Assembly (NCBI GenBank): GCA_029582155.1
Contig: CM055905.1
Location: 8,274,995-8,338,994, forward strand
Origin: Panopea generosa
Taxonomy: Eukaryota > Mollusca > Bivalvia > Adapedonta > Hiatellidae
DNA: 64,000 bases
Direction: 5' to 3'
Below are positions 43,956-57,549 of this stretch, piece by piece (position 1 is the stretch's first letter; the number at the start of each line of letters is the position of its first letter). The notes under the pieces were generated by a model that was given only the letters and a program-made list of their open reading frames with translations, was not told the DNA's origin and did not search any database. A program made the translations under genes and the position numbers.

Positions 43956-44740
43956 GTCCTGGTTGTATGATGAAAATAAAGTTATTTTTATTGTCAATGT
44001 GTTAGGATTTTTTAAAATATTAGACTCTATGTATATAAGAACCAAATACATTATGACCATCATCACATAATGTAGAGAGATAATTGAGTGCAATGTTGTA
44101 TTGAGCAAACTCCCATATACATGGATAAATGTTCCAGTTTAGACAAGTCAAGGGTCATAACTCTGTTACAAATTGCATGTATCCAATTTGGTTCATTCAT
44201 AATCATGTCTTACATGAAGACCAAATGATAACTGCAGGCATACACACTGTAAAAGTTTGTCAATAATTTTTTTCGGGCGGCCAGTAATGCATTTAATATA
44301 TTGTCAACGGGTTTGATCCAAGGCTCAACCTGATGGCCTCAAAACAACACTCAATCATTGTTTCTTTCAGGATATGGACATGAAGAATATTTGATTTTTC
44401 CCACACCTATGCCATACAATTGTATTGTATCAGTGATATCACAAAGGTTTGCTTGTTAGCGTTGACAAACTGTAGTATCATGATGAAGACATACAGCATG
44501 ATACCCCATCAGTATTTATTACTCTTATTTTTTGCTATAATATGGCCTGGGTTTTAACCAATTACTTTTCGCATGCGATACAGATTTTAACTAGTTTACT
44601 ATTGCAGTATATTATAAGTCATGAAGCACAATCTTAATATATAAAGAGAACCGGTCATGATTTGTTCTATAAAAGATAATTTAAAAAAGATTGATGCTCA
44701 GGTACCATGGTATGTTAAGAATATACACTTCTTCCGATAA
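43956..44740. other. Non-coding stretch
   Basis: Holds AAGTCAAGGGTCATAACTCT near 44145, a motif common in molluscan non-coding DNA as far as I know. No exon seen. Confidence 0.4.
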
Positions 44741-44744
44741 GATG

Positions 44745-45245
44745 TTGAAAGCTCAACTTATTATCTCAAGTACTGAACATAAAATGTATATAATACTTAT
44801 TATGTTGTATTGTACATATTAAATAGACATATGTTGTGATGGCAAGATATAAGATGTTGAGCCCTCGACGTATAAAGTGAGGAGCTCATCATAATTAGTC
44901 CGTGTCAAATGGTAAAAGTGTGAGATATTGAAATAAGTACAATCTTGAGATAATAAGTAAAGAATTTGACATTACAAGTCTAACGCTAAAGATAGTAAGT
45001 CGAGAGCTTGAAATAATAAAATTATAAGCTGAGAGCGCAAGACAGTAAGTCAAGGTCTAGAGATAATAAGTCGAAATATGGAATGAATTCAAAATATTTA
45101 GATATCAAGTGAAGATAACATGTCAAGGGCTCAACATAATAAATAACTTGATATAAGTCAATATTGAGATAAAATAAGCTGAGGGCTGGACATAACAAGT
45201 TGAGCGCCTGAGATAATAATTGAAGAACTCGACTTAACTCAATAT
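44745..45245. repeat. Degenerate minisatellite, unit about 20-25 bp
   Basis: Variants of GAGATAATAAGTCGAGAGCT recur along about 500 bp (near 44835, 44940, 44990, 45010, 45060, 45175 and 45210). Heavy divergence shows it is old. Confidence 0.6.
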
Positions 45246-45249
45246 CTTG

Positions 45250-47040
45250 TCAAGTACAAAAAAAAATATGTGTTTGTCCTTAATAAACTTACATAAGGTG
45301 CATAGCCATTAACAATTCTATTTTTTAATTACTTTGACTACTTGTTGAAAAACGCATTTTATCTTAACACTTTCAGATATCACAGGTGATATTCCAAGGT
45401 GACAGACTACTAGCCCGTTACAGTGTTATTTGAAAGCAAACAGTGCTGTTACATTCCAAAATTAAGGACATCCTACTGTAAAGGCCTCCAGGAAACTGAC
45501 TTGAAATCTACTTCAGTCATTGCAATGGATAAACAAAGACGTTTGTGGTTAGTTACTAAAATACAATCACATGCTTCCAAAGATTTTATTCAAGCAATAG
45601 AACATCGTCTCTTGAGTCATAAACTAACATGGTCTTTGTGTGTGTAAGATAGAGGGATGGTATGGACATGATTGAACTGCTTTAAAGGAATGAAGCATAC
45701 AATTATATAGACTGTGAGCTTAGTTAGTAATTATAAATTTGACTGTTCAAGTGTAACCAGTAGTAATTCCTACAAATAACTTTCAGGAATAATAAAGAAG
45801 TTTCTGTTTGGCAGAATAAGTTATGGTGTAATTTTGTTTAAAAAACAATTATTATTTACACATGGTTCATTGAAAGTTTTCATTTACGGAATGTAGAAGA
45901 ATAAGACTTGAACCATGCTTTTAATAACACGTCTTGATCTTTAATGTATTATTTTTATTTTATCGAAATCATGAAAACAATAATAATTATGTAACTAAAT
46001 TTCTTTTTTTCATTTTTTTTTATATCCCTTTCCAAAGAATTATACTGAGATGGTAAAGCAAGTGGTTGGGGTTTTGTAAAAGCTTGCATATTCACACACT
46101 ATCTTGTGAGTAAGTATTGGAATTACGTTGCAGAAGGAAATTTTAAACAAAACAAGACCATTCACAACATTTTGTGCTTAAAATTAGTGATGTACTTCTG
46201 ATTACAAAATGTGTATACTGCAACTAAAGAAACATCCATTCATGTACGAGAAACCAGTAGCCTATGAAGTCTGAATGATTAATTTGCCAAATAATCTGCT
46301 TGCTATTTGATCAACATTTAGTCGGAAGACGCCAGTTTCCTATCCTTCTATATAGTTACATCATAGCTTTAGGTTAGAGTGTGTGTTCCAAGTACAAACC
46401 CGGTCTCAAGTAAGAAAATGTATCTAAATTATTCAGAATTGAAATTACTCTTCTTTATGAAGGATCTTTGGTGTACATAAGAATCCCATAGTTTTGTCAA
46501 GTATTGCTGGTAACCGACGCTGATGAATGTAACACTATAGCATACATGTATATATGATTAAGCCATTCTTATAAGTACAAGCTAAACTAGTGAAATCATT
46601 ATTAAAAGGGATACACATCAATCTTGGAATCAATTTAATCCATGTCCATCTAATTACTCTCAATACATGTTCATATGAATATAAACCTCCAAATACACTT
46701 TATCTGAAATTTCATATTTACAAAACTATTAACATAAAGTTTTTCTGTAACTTAGGGGTCTTGTTAGTTTTAGAAAGAAACGAGTTAAAAAAAGTCACCA
46801 TTTTGTTCTAAATGACCAAAAATGTGAAAAGTTAATTTATGAAATTTAGCATGTGTCCCTTTAACATTTCTTTAGATTTACCAACAATTTCAAGCAAAAA
46901 TAGCTGACTGTTTTTACATTTTATTATGTACCAATGAACTGAAATAATAATAAAAAAAAAAAAGAGATCCTTATACATATAGCTCACCTGAAACTGTAAG
47001 GATTTTATCATGATAACAGTTTTCAAATTGATTGGCTGAA
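45250..47040. other. Non-coding stretch
   Basis: Open frames of 74 codons (45423-45647, plus) and 73 codons (46590-46811) show no recognised domain. Poly-A and poly-T tracts near 46005 and 46950. Nothing else was recognised. Confidence 0.4.
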
Positions 47041-47044
47041 TATT

Positions 47045-47312
47045 TAGTGGCATTTTTATGCCATCGAAGGTTTACAGACGATCAGTTAACCTAACCACTC
47101 TTTCCTTGGATCCTGAAAGGTTAGCCAGTACTCGAGTACACCCCATCTCCACAAGTAACCGATAACTTTCTCACTTGAATCAGCTGTGAGAGACATGATA
47201 ATGAGATGCAATGTCGCACATCAAAGGAGACTTTTGCAGAGTGGGGATTCGAACTCACGACCCCTGGATTGATAGTTGGACGCGCTACCAACTAAACTAA
47301 TCGGGCCCGGCT
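47045..47312 (-). mobile_element. SINE family C, minus, well preserved
   Basis: Plus-strand reading: TATGCCATCGAAGGTTTACA, GACGATCAGTTAACCTAACC, TTGGATCCTGAAAGGTTAGC, CAGTACTCGAGTACACCCCA, GAATCAGCTGTGAGAGACAT, GATTCGAACTCACGACCCCT and CGCTACCAACTAAACTAATC. On its own strand the head has good A- and B-box matches. Confidence 0.8.
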
Positions 47313-47699
47313 CCTCAAAGCTTAATATTGATACAAAGGGCATGGTCAAATATAATGCAGGGTTTCTGATTTGAATAAACCTTACAGAGGTGCAAACTAT
47401 ACAAAAAATTGTCAAGTATAAATTTTGCGGTTACATATACATGCAACACATCTGTTATTTTACTAGATAACTATGTATTCTAATCACATATGGCACAGGA
47501 GTGCAAGAACCCAATGGCCTATTATACTTGTTTAATAACTCTAATATTTAATCATTGCTTGGCTTTTATCGTACAACTGTGCACTCGTACCTAAATACTG
47601 AGCATTTTTCCGACTTGTCCAAACATATAAATGACATTGATTTGTCATGGTAAAATGGCGTTATTTGGTGGAATTACATAAAACACTGACTGTTGATCT

Positions 47700-47965
47700 G
47701 ATGTTATTGCACGGTAGTTAGCGTTGCTTTCAGCAATATTATAGTCATCACAACCGCATCTACACCAGACAGTATTCAAAGTGCTGTCATACTGGAGTAT
47801 CAATTCGCAGACACATTGTATGATACCCTACCCAACTTTTCACGATATACTGACACTTCTAGTTTCATTTTTCTGAAAATCAAGTATTTTGTACAACACG
47901 GTCAGGGATCGAACCGATGACTTTTCACATGTGAAGCAGATGCTCTACCACTAGATCACTGTATG
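47700..47965 (-). mobile_element. SINE family B, minus, tRNA-Val-like head
   Basis: On the minus strand the head reads GTGATCTAGTGGTAGAGCAT, CTGCTTCACATGTGAAAAG, TCATCGGTTCGATCCCTGAC: A and B boxes are close to consensus and the anticodon-loop region resembles tRNA-Val (CAC). The acceptor arms do not pair, so it is not a tRNA gene. The body matches 33550-33690. Confidence 0.72.
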
Positions 47966-47969
47966 GTTA

Positions 47970-50055
47970 AGAGGTGATATGAAAAATGAATGGTAAATGT
48001 GACATTTATCTGCATTATATGATAAAAAGGAACTTGAATTGAACATACTTTTTTATTGATTTATAACTTACTACTGTCTAGCGTTGGGCAAACTAGATGT
48101 AGGTTCAAATCATCGTTGAGATCACTTATTTGTCATTGTAAATGTTCCAGTCCCACCACAATGTAATGTATTAATTGACAAAAATACTACGACGCTCGAC
48201 ACATAATAAATTCGATAATTAACCAGCACTTGTGTTACAAGATCCTTTTATGTAGTACAGAAACAGGTGTGTTTTTTTTTGGTTACAAGTAAAAAGATAA
48301 TGACAAACAGTCACTTAGTGATCAGAAAAGCTCTTGAGTTTGTGGCCTCCACGAGCTCAAAATCATCCACAATAACATTTAACAGTCATCGTTTATTCCA
48401 TTTTCTTCGTTCAGTCTTATAGAAATAAAATCATTGCAATGTCAACACCATTTCCCTCAACATATTAAAGTCTGGGTTTAGTTGCTGCTCTCTCGATAGA
48501 CTGTCAGTAGCGATGATATAACCTGTTTTATCTGTGTCCAAAGTTTTGAACTATAGTGCGAGGATGACAATTATATGGTGATGCACTTTAAGCACAAACA
48601 AGTATATGTTTCTCCCTGCAGACTCAGGATCTGTCCATCATATTCTTCACAAAAACTCGGGATCAGTCCGTGATATTCTTCACACAAAATACGTAGTCAC
48701 TGATGTTTTCAAAGTCAAGTCACTGTCAATAACTGACATGCCTTTTACTCTTGTCAACATCATTTTTCCAAACTGAATATATTAGGAACCGGTCAGTTTT
48801 GTACAGCATACAGATATGCCAGAGCATTGCATCACCACAGGGAACAGTATTGGTGTTTAGACAACACTTGGTCAAGTGTGACTAGAATAGAAATAGAATA
48901 TAAACCGATGTCATATTATTTCAAGTTATAAAATGGTGCATCTTTCAATACTAGATTTACTTTCCCAGATTCAAACTTTTGAACCAGAAAATAAGTACAT
49001 GTATATATATAATTGCAACACACACAAAGGTTGGTACACAGATATATAATAAAAATAGGGCTATAAAATTGGTTTACATGTGGGCAATGTAAAGTTCTAT
49101 ATGAATTGTATAAGCTTTAGTGGATGATTAAAAAGTTGTTATATGCTTCTATTAAATAACTGTAAGTAAAGCGGTAAAACCACCCGGTACGAAACCTCCA
49201 ACAAGTCTCTCTCTGTTTACCGGTTTAAGCCTCTTGAAACAATGCCAGGATGGACGGCTTTTTATACCATAATTATTATTTGGATATCTGACGTGCTTTT
49301 CATCTCGGTGGATATACAATAAAATATGCCAAAGGCACTTGCAATTAGATATCGCACCGGCTTTGAACGCAAACATGAAAAAAACGTACAGTAGACGTCC
49401 GTTTCTTTACTTCAGTTCTCGTATGACAACAGTTCAAAACACAATGTTCGCTCTGCATTTTGATAGTTAACAATATATCTATATGCTCTTGTTGAATTAT
49501 AAAATGTTACGCGCATCTAAAAGTCATAAATTGCGTATAGAAAATACTTATCTGGGACTTAACAGTTTCTGGAAGTGTTGATATACTTTTGCGCATGTGC
49601 GATTGTTAGAGCCTGCTACGTCATACTGACAATTTACATATTTTATTTATTAATTATTATTTATTATTTATTCTGAAGTTACGTATCAATATTTCAGTAA
49701 AATATCAATATATTGTATTTACCAAAGCCGCGGAAAGGTTTATATTGAACAGAAATCATCATATATTGCAAAGTTAAATGGAATATTAGTTTGTTAATCA
49801 TTCGAGGTTAGGTTGAATTAAACTACAAACGTAAGAGAATGATATAAAATAAATCTTAATGTAACGATATACAAGCTTAAAAGGCAAGAAAGATGATAGT
49901 GTCGACAGGCAATATTTATGTTCAAACTGGTTGAATATTTCTGCATTAATATAGCATATATCATCACCATGTTCCTACAAAATGCTCATCATGTTGCCGA
50001 AATGTCGTGAGCAATGAGCTTATTTCAATTAATTTGTATCAAAATAAAAGTATGT
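47970..50055. other. Non-coding stretch
   Basis: A short direct repeat around 48625-48690 (ATATTCTTCACA twice, about 37 bp apart). Frames such as 49152-49376 (minus, 74 codons) have no recognised motif. Near 49640-49680 is a run of (TTAT)n. Confidence 0.4.
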
Positions 50056-50056
50056 G

Positions 50057-50455
50057 TTACCATCGAACATCAATTGTTTGCAGCTTTATGACGACAAAGA
50101 TGATCGTAATGTGATGGCGACTGTTAAAAAAACATGGTTTTTCGTAAAATGGCCCTGGTGAACGGTTTGAATGTAAATAACACATACTTTGCTGTATTTC
50201 TGAATCTGTTATAGGTACATTAAGGTCACCACAATTATAACTACGATTCATATTTTCAAAAGTATTGTTATTGCCAGCATTATTTTCATTCACAGTAGGA
50301 TTTAAAAACCTTAAAAAAATCATGCCATTCTTGTTATCACTGGTTATACTGTTATTGCCATTTTTCAATATATTCAAGAATTGTTTTGCATCTTTCCCGG
50401 AGGCAATTAATAGTTTACGTTTTGCTATAGCTTGTATAGCTTTTATCCTTGACAA
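50057..50455 (-). pseudogene. LINE ORF2 fragment: linker before reverse transcriptase
   Basis: A 132-codon minus frame. KDAKQFLNILKNGNNSITSD, then a FLNPTVNENNAGNN stretch, VPITDSEIQQSMCYLHSN and RSPGP fit the region just before motif 1 of a LINE reverse transcriptase (K/NKSPGPD). The spacing differs from the 13.6-kb LINE, so it comes from another family. No reverse-transcriptase core follows in frame. A decayed, isolated piece. Confidence 0.55.
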
Positions 50456-50589
50456 AGAGATTTAAATTTATTCTGTGATATCTTGTACATTGTTAAATCA
50501 TAGCTATTGTTTGTAATACAAAAATGCCTAAGAGAGAGGCTTTTATCCCCTTTAACATTATTGCACTCATCATCCCACAGAAGTGCTAA

Positions 50590-51162
50590 GATGATTTTTG
50601 CCAAGATCTGGTTAATTCAAATCTATTATTTATAGCAAGATCACACGATGATTGCCATAAACAAAATGTATTTATTGATATAAGATTTAAAATCTGTAAG
50701 AGGAAATTTAAAAGTATAATTATTCAAGATTAAGCCCGCCTTCGCAATTGTATAATTTCCAAAAATTCCTGTAGGAGCAGGAAACTAGCAAGACATTAAA
50801 GTATTATCCGCACACAACGGATATTTAGTTGTAGAAATGGTCTTCTGTCAGACTGTATGTGGCTCGAAAAGATGAATGTGGATCAGAGTGAATGAACTCG
50901 TTTTTGCTATATTCAATAATGTAGTTCATTTCTAAGACAATGGCATCGAGTTCTGCAGCCACATTATCTCAATCTTCAGATCCATATGTATACATGTAAA
51001 AGTAGTCACTGTGGATTAATTAGAATTTTTTAAATTTACGTTAAAAAAAAGTCCGTTTCATTGTTTTTTTTACAAAGGTTAACATTTGATTTTAAAATTT
51101 CAGGACTGATATCTAGGGTCAAAAGTAAGTTTAAATGCAGGATTAAATGATTCTTTGAAAAA
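50590..51162 (-). mobile_element. Decayed RNase H-region fragment of the I-group LINE (minus)
   Basis: Shares with 14110-14900 a series of blocks in order: TTATTTATAGCAAGATC, GATTTAAAATCTGTAA, AATTCCTG, AATAATGTAGT, GTATA-ATGT, TTTACAAAG and GGGTCAAAAGTAAG. Strongly decayed. Confidence 0.7.
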
Positions 51163-52610
51163 AGCATAAGACACATCAAATGGTCTTGATGGTGTTACTT
51201 ATCATCTTTTAAACATCGTCACTGTTTACCAGTTTTTATTCTAAACGTTTTATACAGCTGATATTTTTTAAAAGACGATTGCTATAGTTCTTGTTACATT
51301 TTTCCTATGGATAGACTTTTATGAAACTTTAAGTTTAACATATGTTCATGCGATATCAGAATAAAAAATACATGCTACCGTGTATATTTGTTGGTTTTAT
51401 CTCCTCATTATCTCCATCCGTCTTTGAATATTAGCGAAATTATGTATATATAACAAGTAATGCGAAAAAAGATATTTAAACTTGTTAACATCTAGTATTT
51501 AATTAAACTTTACATACATGCATGCATATAATAAGATAATAGAAATGGTATGGAAATGGTAAATATAATTTTGAATTTAACTGTTTATAGTTTTTTTAAA
51601 AAAAAAAAAATCATTTCGGCAGAGTGTTTTTTTAATATTGTATTTTTTTAAAAATATTTTGGTTTAGTGCATGGATAAATTTTGCTTAAAACTTCACAAA
51701 ATACTTCTCTAATACTTATTCTAGTGACAATCAAAATAAAAAATACATTTTAACGCGTAATTTGAGAAAAAAATAGCTCTTAACGTATGCCATCGTTAAA
51801 TAAAACGTTTTAATACTAATTGAGCATATTTGTATAAATATTAAGATTTCTATTATATTTTATATTCAGGTTAAAGTGCTATAAGTAATACCAGTATGCA
51901 TATTTTATATATTGAACACAATGCATGAGTGCACTTTTAGGCTGTCCGTTAATGATTATGCCATCCGAAATATGGTCAGTTGTAGTATAGCGGTATGAAA
52001 TGACTGGCAGGTCTCGACAAAATTGCTTCTCTTTGTGCGCGGAGTTGTTGCGCATGAAAAACTATAACAATTGTCCTCGAATCCAGACTTTATGCCTTTT
52101 ATAAGGCAGTTTTCTGAATGTCATTTTTTAATTTAAAAAATAAATTCTATTGTAAATATCATAAATACAAATATGGATTGCTTTTATACAGCTTAAACTA
52201 TGAATTCTATTGTAAGGCATCTGCAACAGTAGTAAAATAAACTTCAGACTTGTTAGAAAATAGTTTCAAAATCAAATCAAATCGTCAAAATGCTGCTTGC
52301 GGAGATGTATATTTCGTTAACTCCGTAAACAGTATGGTGATTCTCATATGCCTTCAGATGGATCACCAATACCTGTTGTTGAAGTAACAAAGTTTCACGC
52401 CCGAAAACTTTCTTTATTCTTTATCTTAAGTATTTTAAGACAAAGTGTAAAACATCACTGAATGTATTGCATTTTGCCAATAAACGGGGTTAAATTCATA
52501 AAGTTTTACAAAGACTTAGCAACGGCTCTGCTGTATATGGATCAGAACCAAGTCTTGTGTAGCGTTGCTTGATCCTATACGCAACCAAGAACTACGACGA
52601 TCTGAAGAAC
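51163..52610 (+). mobile_element. Decayed reverse-transcriptase fragments of the I-group LINE (plus)
   Basis: 51165-51235 matches the LINE stretch coding SAGPDDIHYQLL but on the plus strand, and 52265-52610 matches the later part (GATGGATCACCAATACCTGT, TTGAAG; CTTAAGTATTTTAAGACAAA; ACGCAACCAAGAACTACGAC). About 1 kb of AT-rich sequence lies between them. It is opposite in orientation to 50590-51162, next to which it begins. Confidence 0.6.
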
Positions 52611-52619
52611 TTAAATTCC

Positions 52620-55600
52620 CAGATGACTTAAGCATATTAGGTGATAAAATTTAACAAACCGCTACCCAATTTTAACGACATTCACAAAGGCTCAACTTGC
52701 CAGGAAACGTGTTGTGGAAATGTAGAAAGTTTAACAATTATGTTCAGTCCTATACATTCACAGTTGAACATGCTATTGAATATTTTAAATCCTACAAGGC
52801 CATAAGCTCAGTGTGGAAAAATTCAAGCGCATGGTTAAGTAAAACCGTTAGAATTTGTGCTAGATAGGTTTGAATTATTAAAGTGAATGTTGTGATATCA
52901 ATTTGTTTATTTTTTTATGTTCCCCTTTAAACGTGCTATTACCTAATTGAAAAAGAGTCATGAGAAAACCCTCGAATTTAGTCCGTAGTCCGTATCAAAG
53001 TTCGCTAGAAAATTGCTTTTCACTTGCTGGATCCAAAAATGAAAATATTTGGATAATATAATGAATTGATGTCGTTTTCCATTCTAGTCTGCTGTTCAAA
53101 TTACATGTTTGTGTAGGATTTAAGTGGCAAAGTATATACTACTGCATGATATGCTAAAATAACATCGACCTTTTCTTGAAACAAATTGCGTAATATCTAA
53201 CACAATTTATGTAATGACAAGCATTATTATCAAGACTGTCTAGCCTATCAGCTTTATAACTGGTACATTTTTTATTGCAGAAAAAATATCACATTTTGTA
53301 ATATAGTGACAATCACTCCATTCCCAGCGGTTTCAAGCAAAGTCATAGTGAAATCTTAGTTATGACATTGTCAGAAATGATGATATAATAGCGTGATATG
53401 ACGATACAATAGCGTGTTTATTTACTGCTTCAGCCAAAAACACGAAACATATCAAGCCATGGCTTAATCACCGGGCGGATTCCTTTCAAGTTATTGCAGC
53501 ACGAAAGTAAGTTTTTTATCATGTGATGCTAATGCACAGCCTATTACGAATAGCCAAATACAACTGATTTATCATAATTGGACAAATGGTTTGGGTTTGC
53601 TCGTATCCTATGTCAGAATTGATATGGTGATTTGATAAATTATTGAAAAGACAATTTAATCCGTTCTGGCCAACGCTTTTTCCAATTTTTATTGAATAAC
53701 TATGAAAATGATCCAAATCCAGCATTAAAAATCGACTGCAGACATTCGTAAAATACTGTCTTTATTTCTGTTTATATATGTTAGACAGCTATTTCAAATA
53801 ATTTGTTTTGTCTACTCCTGTACGTCTCATACACGTGTGTTCGAATCTAGCTCGGTCCAAATATTTTGTTTGAGAAAGATTGCCGTCCAAAGTGAGATGG
53901 ACGGTCATTGATTGTATATGTTGTTAAAGCCGAAGTCCTTTTAGATGCAATAAACGCCATGTAATGTGTCGAAAACGGTGCTTCACCATTACCTCAGTCT
54001 ATCCTGCCTGTAATGTTACCATTACAGAGTATTAATTACAACAGAGATGATACGTAACCTGCTGTTATACTGTCCAGACATGATGCCTACGCGAGAATCA
54101 AGAAAATGTTTGATTGTTACGTGATGATATTAAATATGAATTAAATTGTCTTCACAATAGAACGAACAGCGACACTTGTCTTAATCAAAAAATATAAAGA
54201 AGAAAAAAATGTGCCATGGTTCTCGTCATAGTTCATTTTAAACCTTTTTTTTTTTTATTTCTCAGAACAATGTCTAGACATGCGAAAGGTGTGACTGGCG
54301 GAACTATGAGTAAGATTATATTCATTATAGGTAACCAGCTTCAGCTTCTTCTCAAATAGAACAAGTTTGCTGCTTTTAAAAAGCATCCAATGGTAAGGTG
54401 TTATAAAAGATGTGGCAATTAATTGAATGAATGTGTAAGTTTGGTTCCTTGTACAGGGTATTAAATACATTGGTGATACCAAATCCCGACACGGTTCCGG
54501 CTGACACAGCGAAATCCCGGCTGCAGGTGTGCCTGAAAGTTACTTTGATGTTTAAATGTACTGATCTCAATCATTATGTTATTGTATTGCCATTTGTATA
54601 TTTAAAACGTATTTTATATATTGCCTAACGATCTTACTACTATATTCTATACAATTTTATATTATGATCATAATTTATTTTAATTAATTCGAATACATAT
54701 TTTATATTTATTTTTTTTAAAAGTTAAAAATTACTGTTTTTCCAAAACTTGTGCATGTTCAGCGATATATCTGATTCTGACGACGTGCTGAAAATATGTC
54801 ATACCGGTAAACTATCTTTTATATTTCTGTTGTATCGAGTAAAATAAACAACTGTAGCTGTTTAATTTTGTTATTTTTCCCAATTGTTATTGTATCAGCA
54901 TTTTATAATAATTAGGTACATTCGTTATTATTTGAAAATAATTAACATTAACTCGGTAGAAATCTGTCAGAAACGGCGATAAATTGTCAAAAAAGATACG
55001 TTTCAAAACTTTTTCGAAAATTCGTTGATTTAAGGCATTTTCATTAGTCCCTGATTAAATATGCAAAGAACAATTCATAGTGATCTCAATTAGTACATTA
55101 AAACGTCACAATCAATTATTACACCAAGAGCATTTAAACTTCCTTTTTAGCCAGAAAGTGGTCGGAACAGCCGGAACATGACCAGCTTTTAATATCAATA
55201 CTAGCCAGGCTCTCGGACCAAAAATGCTCTCGGCGTTGCCTTTGCATCTTATATTATATGACCCAGAGTCAATTTCTTAACTTGCCCGTATATAGGGTTC
55301 GGTCGCCCATGCGACCTAACCAAAAATGTATTTACGTATCTTTGTAAAAGACACAACACGACCATTACATAGAATAATCCTCATGGATATTTTACATACA
55401 TAGATAATGACAACAGATAATGATAAACAAGAGATTTACATGCACATAGCAGGAATGTTTCAGCACATAAAAACGCACAATAACTAGTAGGTTGACCAAC
55501 ATATAGAAAGTGCTGTGACACCAATACGCTTTTTTCTTTAAAAACGAACACTCAAATGCTCATGAATACTAGCATTTGTTGAAATCCTATAAAAGTCTTT

Positions 55601-56960
55601 TTTTTTAACACCAAGTGTGTCTTACTGCCGTATATGATATGTGAACCTTTGCTCTATATGCATGTGAGCATGCATCTACTCATCTGCAGCAATACATCTT
55701 TTGAAAATATGTCGAACCAAATTACTTGAAGACTTTTTAAGTAGAATAGTCTGATACCATGACAAAAAGGGCAGTTAGTGTAGCAACACTTGCAGTAACA
55801 TGCACTGTCGTTGTGAGGTGACGATTGTAGCAAACCGCGCTGTAGAGTACTAGTACTTGCTAGTTTCTTGTTAAATGACCTCGATTCCGATTCATTTTGA
55901 GGTTTGTCTCGTTAGTTTGAAATAGATATATACTTATATACTATAAATTCCATGTAATGCACACCATTTCTTCACTCAATGCCTTAAAACGCACATGGAC
56001 CGGCACCACTTTGTGGCACTAAATTACACTGTAAATCGAATTTGCAGTTAGAACTCAATTTTTTCTCATCAAGCACCCATGCTCAAATTTAATTAGAGAA
56101 AATGATGAAATTTTCCCCAAGTGGGTATGTATTAAACGAGGTCTGATATTCAGCAACAGACATGTTATTGACGAACGTACTGAATACACATACGCGATAC
56201 AATGCAAAATTGAAATTAAATACAACAGTTTTATCTTTTTGCATTCGAAATATTTTGGTATCGAAAGTTTTAAAACTCTGTAACGCTTCTAGCTAAGTAC
56301 CCAACATAGATTTACAAACCATACCGCAGGAGTTGTCCAGATGCTTGTTGGGTACTAGTTTTAAACACAATCACGCTTCTGAATGAATAACTCACATGTT
56401 TCGAACGGAACAGCTAAGCCGCTACCCGACATTTCAACTGAAAACAACACAATAAATCAGTAATAAATCAATAATTTGCTGTTTTCTATCAGATTATATA
56501 ATATAGTCATGTTCCCCAGATCTTTAAAGGTATGCCGAGTGTTCCCTACATCTCCAAAAGTTTTAAACATGGTTCCCCAAAAGTACCAAAATCCGTTCCT
56601 TTACGACAAACGTCTGCTATAGTCTTCTCTATTATTATTTACACATCATCACAATAAGCAAAATTCATGCACTTTTTTTCTTTTCCTGGTCCTTTTTTAC
56701 CTTCTCTTGCCTCGTCTTGACAAGGGCAGTTTGAGTATATATGTAATCCTCATTATCAAGTTCAATGAAGTCTTATCTGACTTCACTAGAGACGGCACTG
56801 ATGGCTTGAACTTTCGAAAAACTTGTGAAAGGTGTTACTTTTTTAGTTTCCTTATTTATGTGTTTATAAGCCATAATGCATTTAAGGTTCAATCACGCTG
56901 GTTCAAGAACTATATTTTGTGGTTATATAAATGCTGTGCAAGTTTGGTTTTTATTCGTTG
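52620..56960. other. Long non-coding stretch
   Basis: AT-rich. A possible worn tRNA-like remnant (GTGTTCGAATCTAGC) near 53838. A short inverted repeat GGTTCGGTCGC / GCGACCTAACC lies near 55298-55322. Frames up to 84 codons (53519, 54255, 54376, 56707) carry no recognised domain or convincing splice sites. No exon is supported. Confidence 0.4.
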
Positions 56961-56966
56961 AAAAGT

Positions 56967-56993
56967 GGGGGTGGGGTGGGGTGGGGTGGGGGG
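56967..56993 (+). other. G-quadruplex motif, (GGGGT)n
   Basis: Five G runs of 4-6 bases separated by single T bases on the plus strand. With one-base loops it is a textbook strong G-quadruplex former. It is isolated in AT-rich DNA; a microsatellite origin is the simplest reading. Confidence 0.8.
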
Positions 56994-57549
56994 TGCTATC
57001 ACGTCTACAAGAAAAAGTAAACTGACGACGGACAATTTACTACGACATAAGTCCTGCTGGCCCTTGGCAAGTAGAGTCAAAAATGTTTCTATTTTGAACA
57101 TGAACAGCTGAACAGTTCAACTTACAAAAGGCAAGACATAAACAAAACAAAAAAAAATTTGTGGTCGAAACACGATTTAAAAAATAAAAAAAATAGATCA
57201 AGCATCTAACTCTTCCACGATGATGACCACTGCACTATTATACCCTTACAAATATGAACAAATTTGTTCAGAATTACCATCTGAAATTTATTCAGTTGCA
57301 TATGATTATGTTTACTATGAAAAAATGGTTTCGTGGTAGTACTAAAGCGTCAAACAATATTAACATAAATAACTATTATACGAACTTGAGAATATCCGCA
57401 CCTTTGCATTGTCACCTTACGGAACCGGCTTAACTCTGATGTTCATTGGCAATTTGCAGAAAATTGAAATGGGAAGAAAGATGGGGCCGTGGAATACAGG
57501 GTAAAGACTGACCACCTGTACAATCCCTCCCCGAATAGCACAGACTCAC

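Noticed and set aside
47880-47965. A tRNA-Val gene on the minus strand
   Set aside because: A and B boxes are good, but the acceptor arms do not pair and the sequence continues into a SINE body shared with 33.6 kb.
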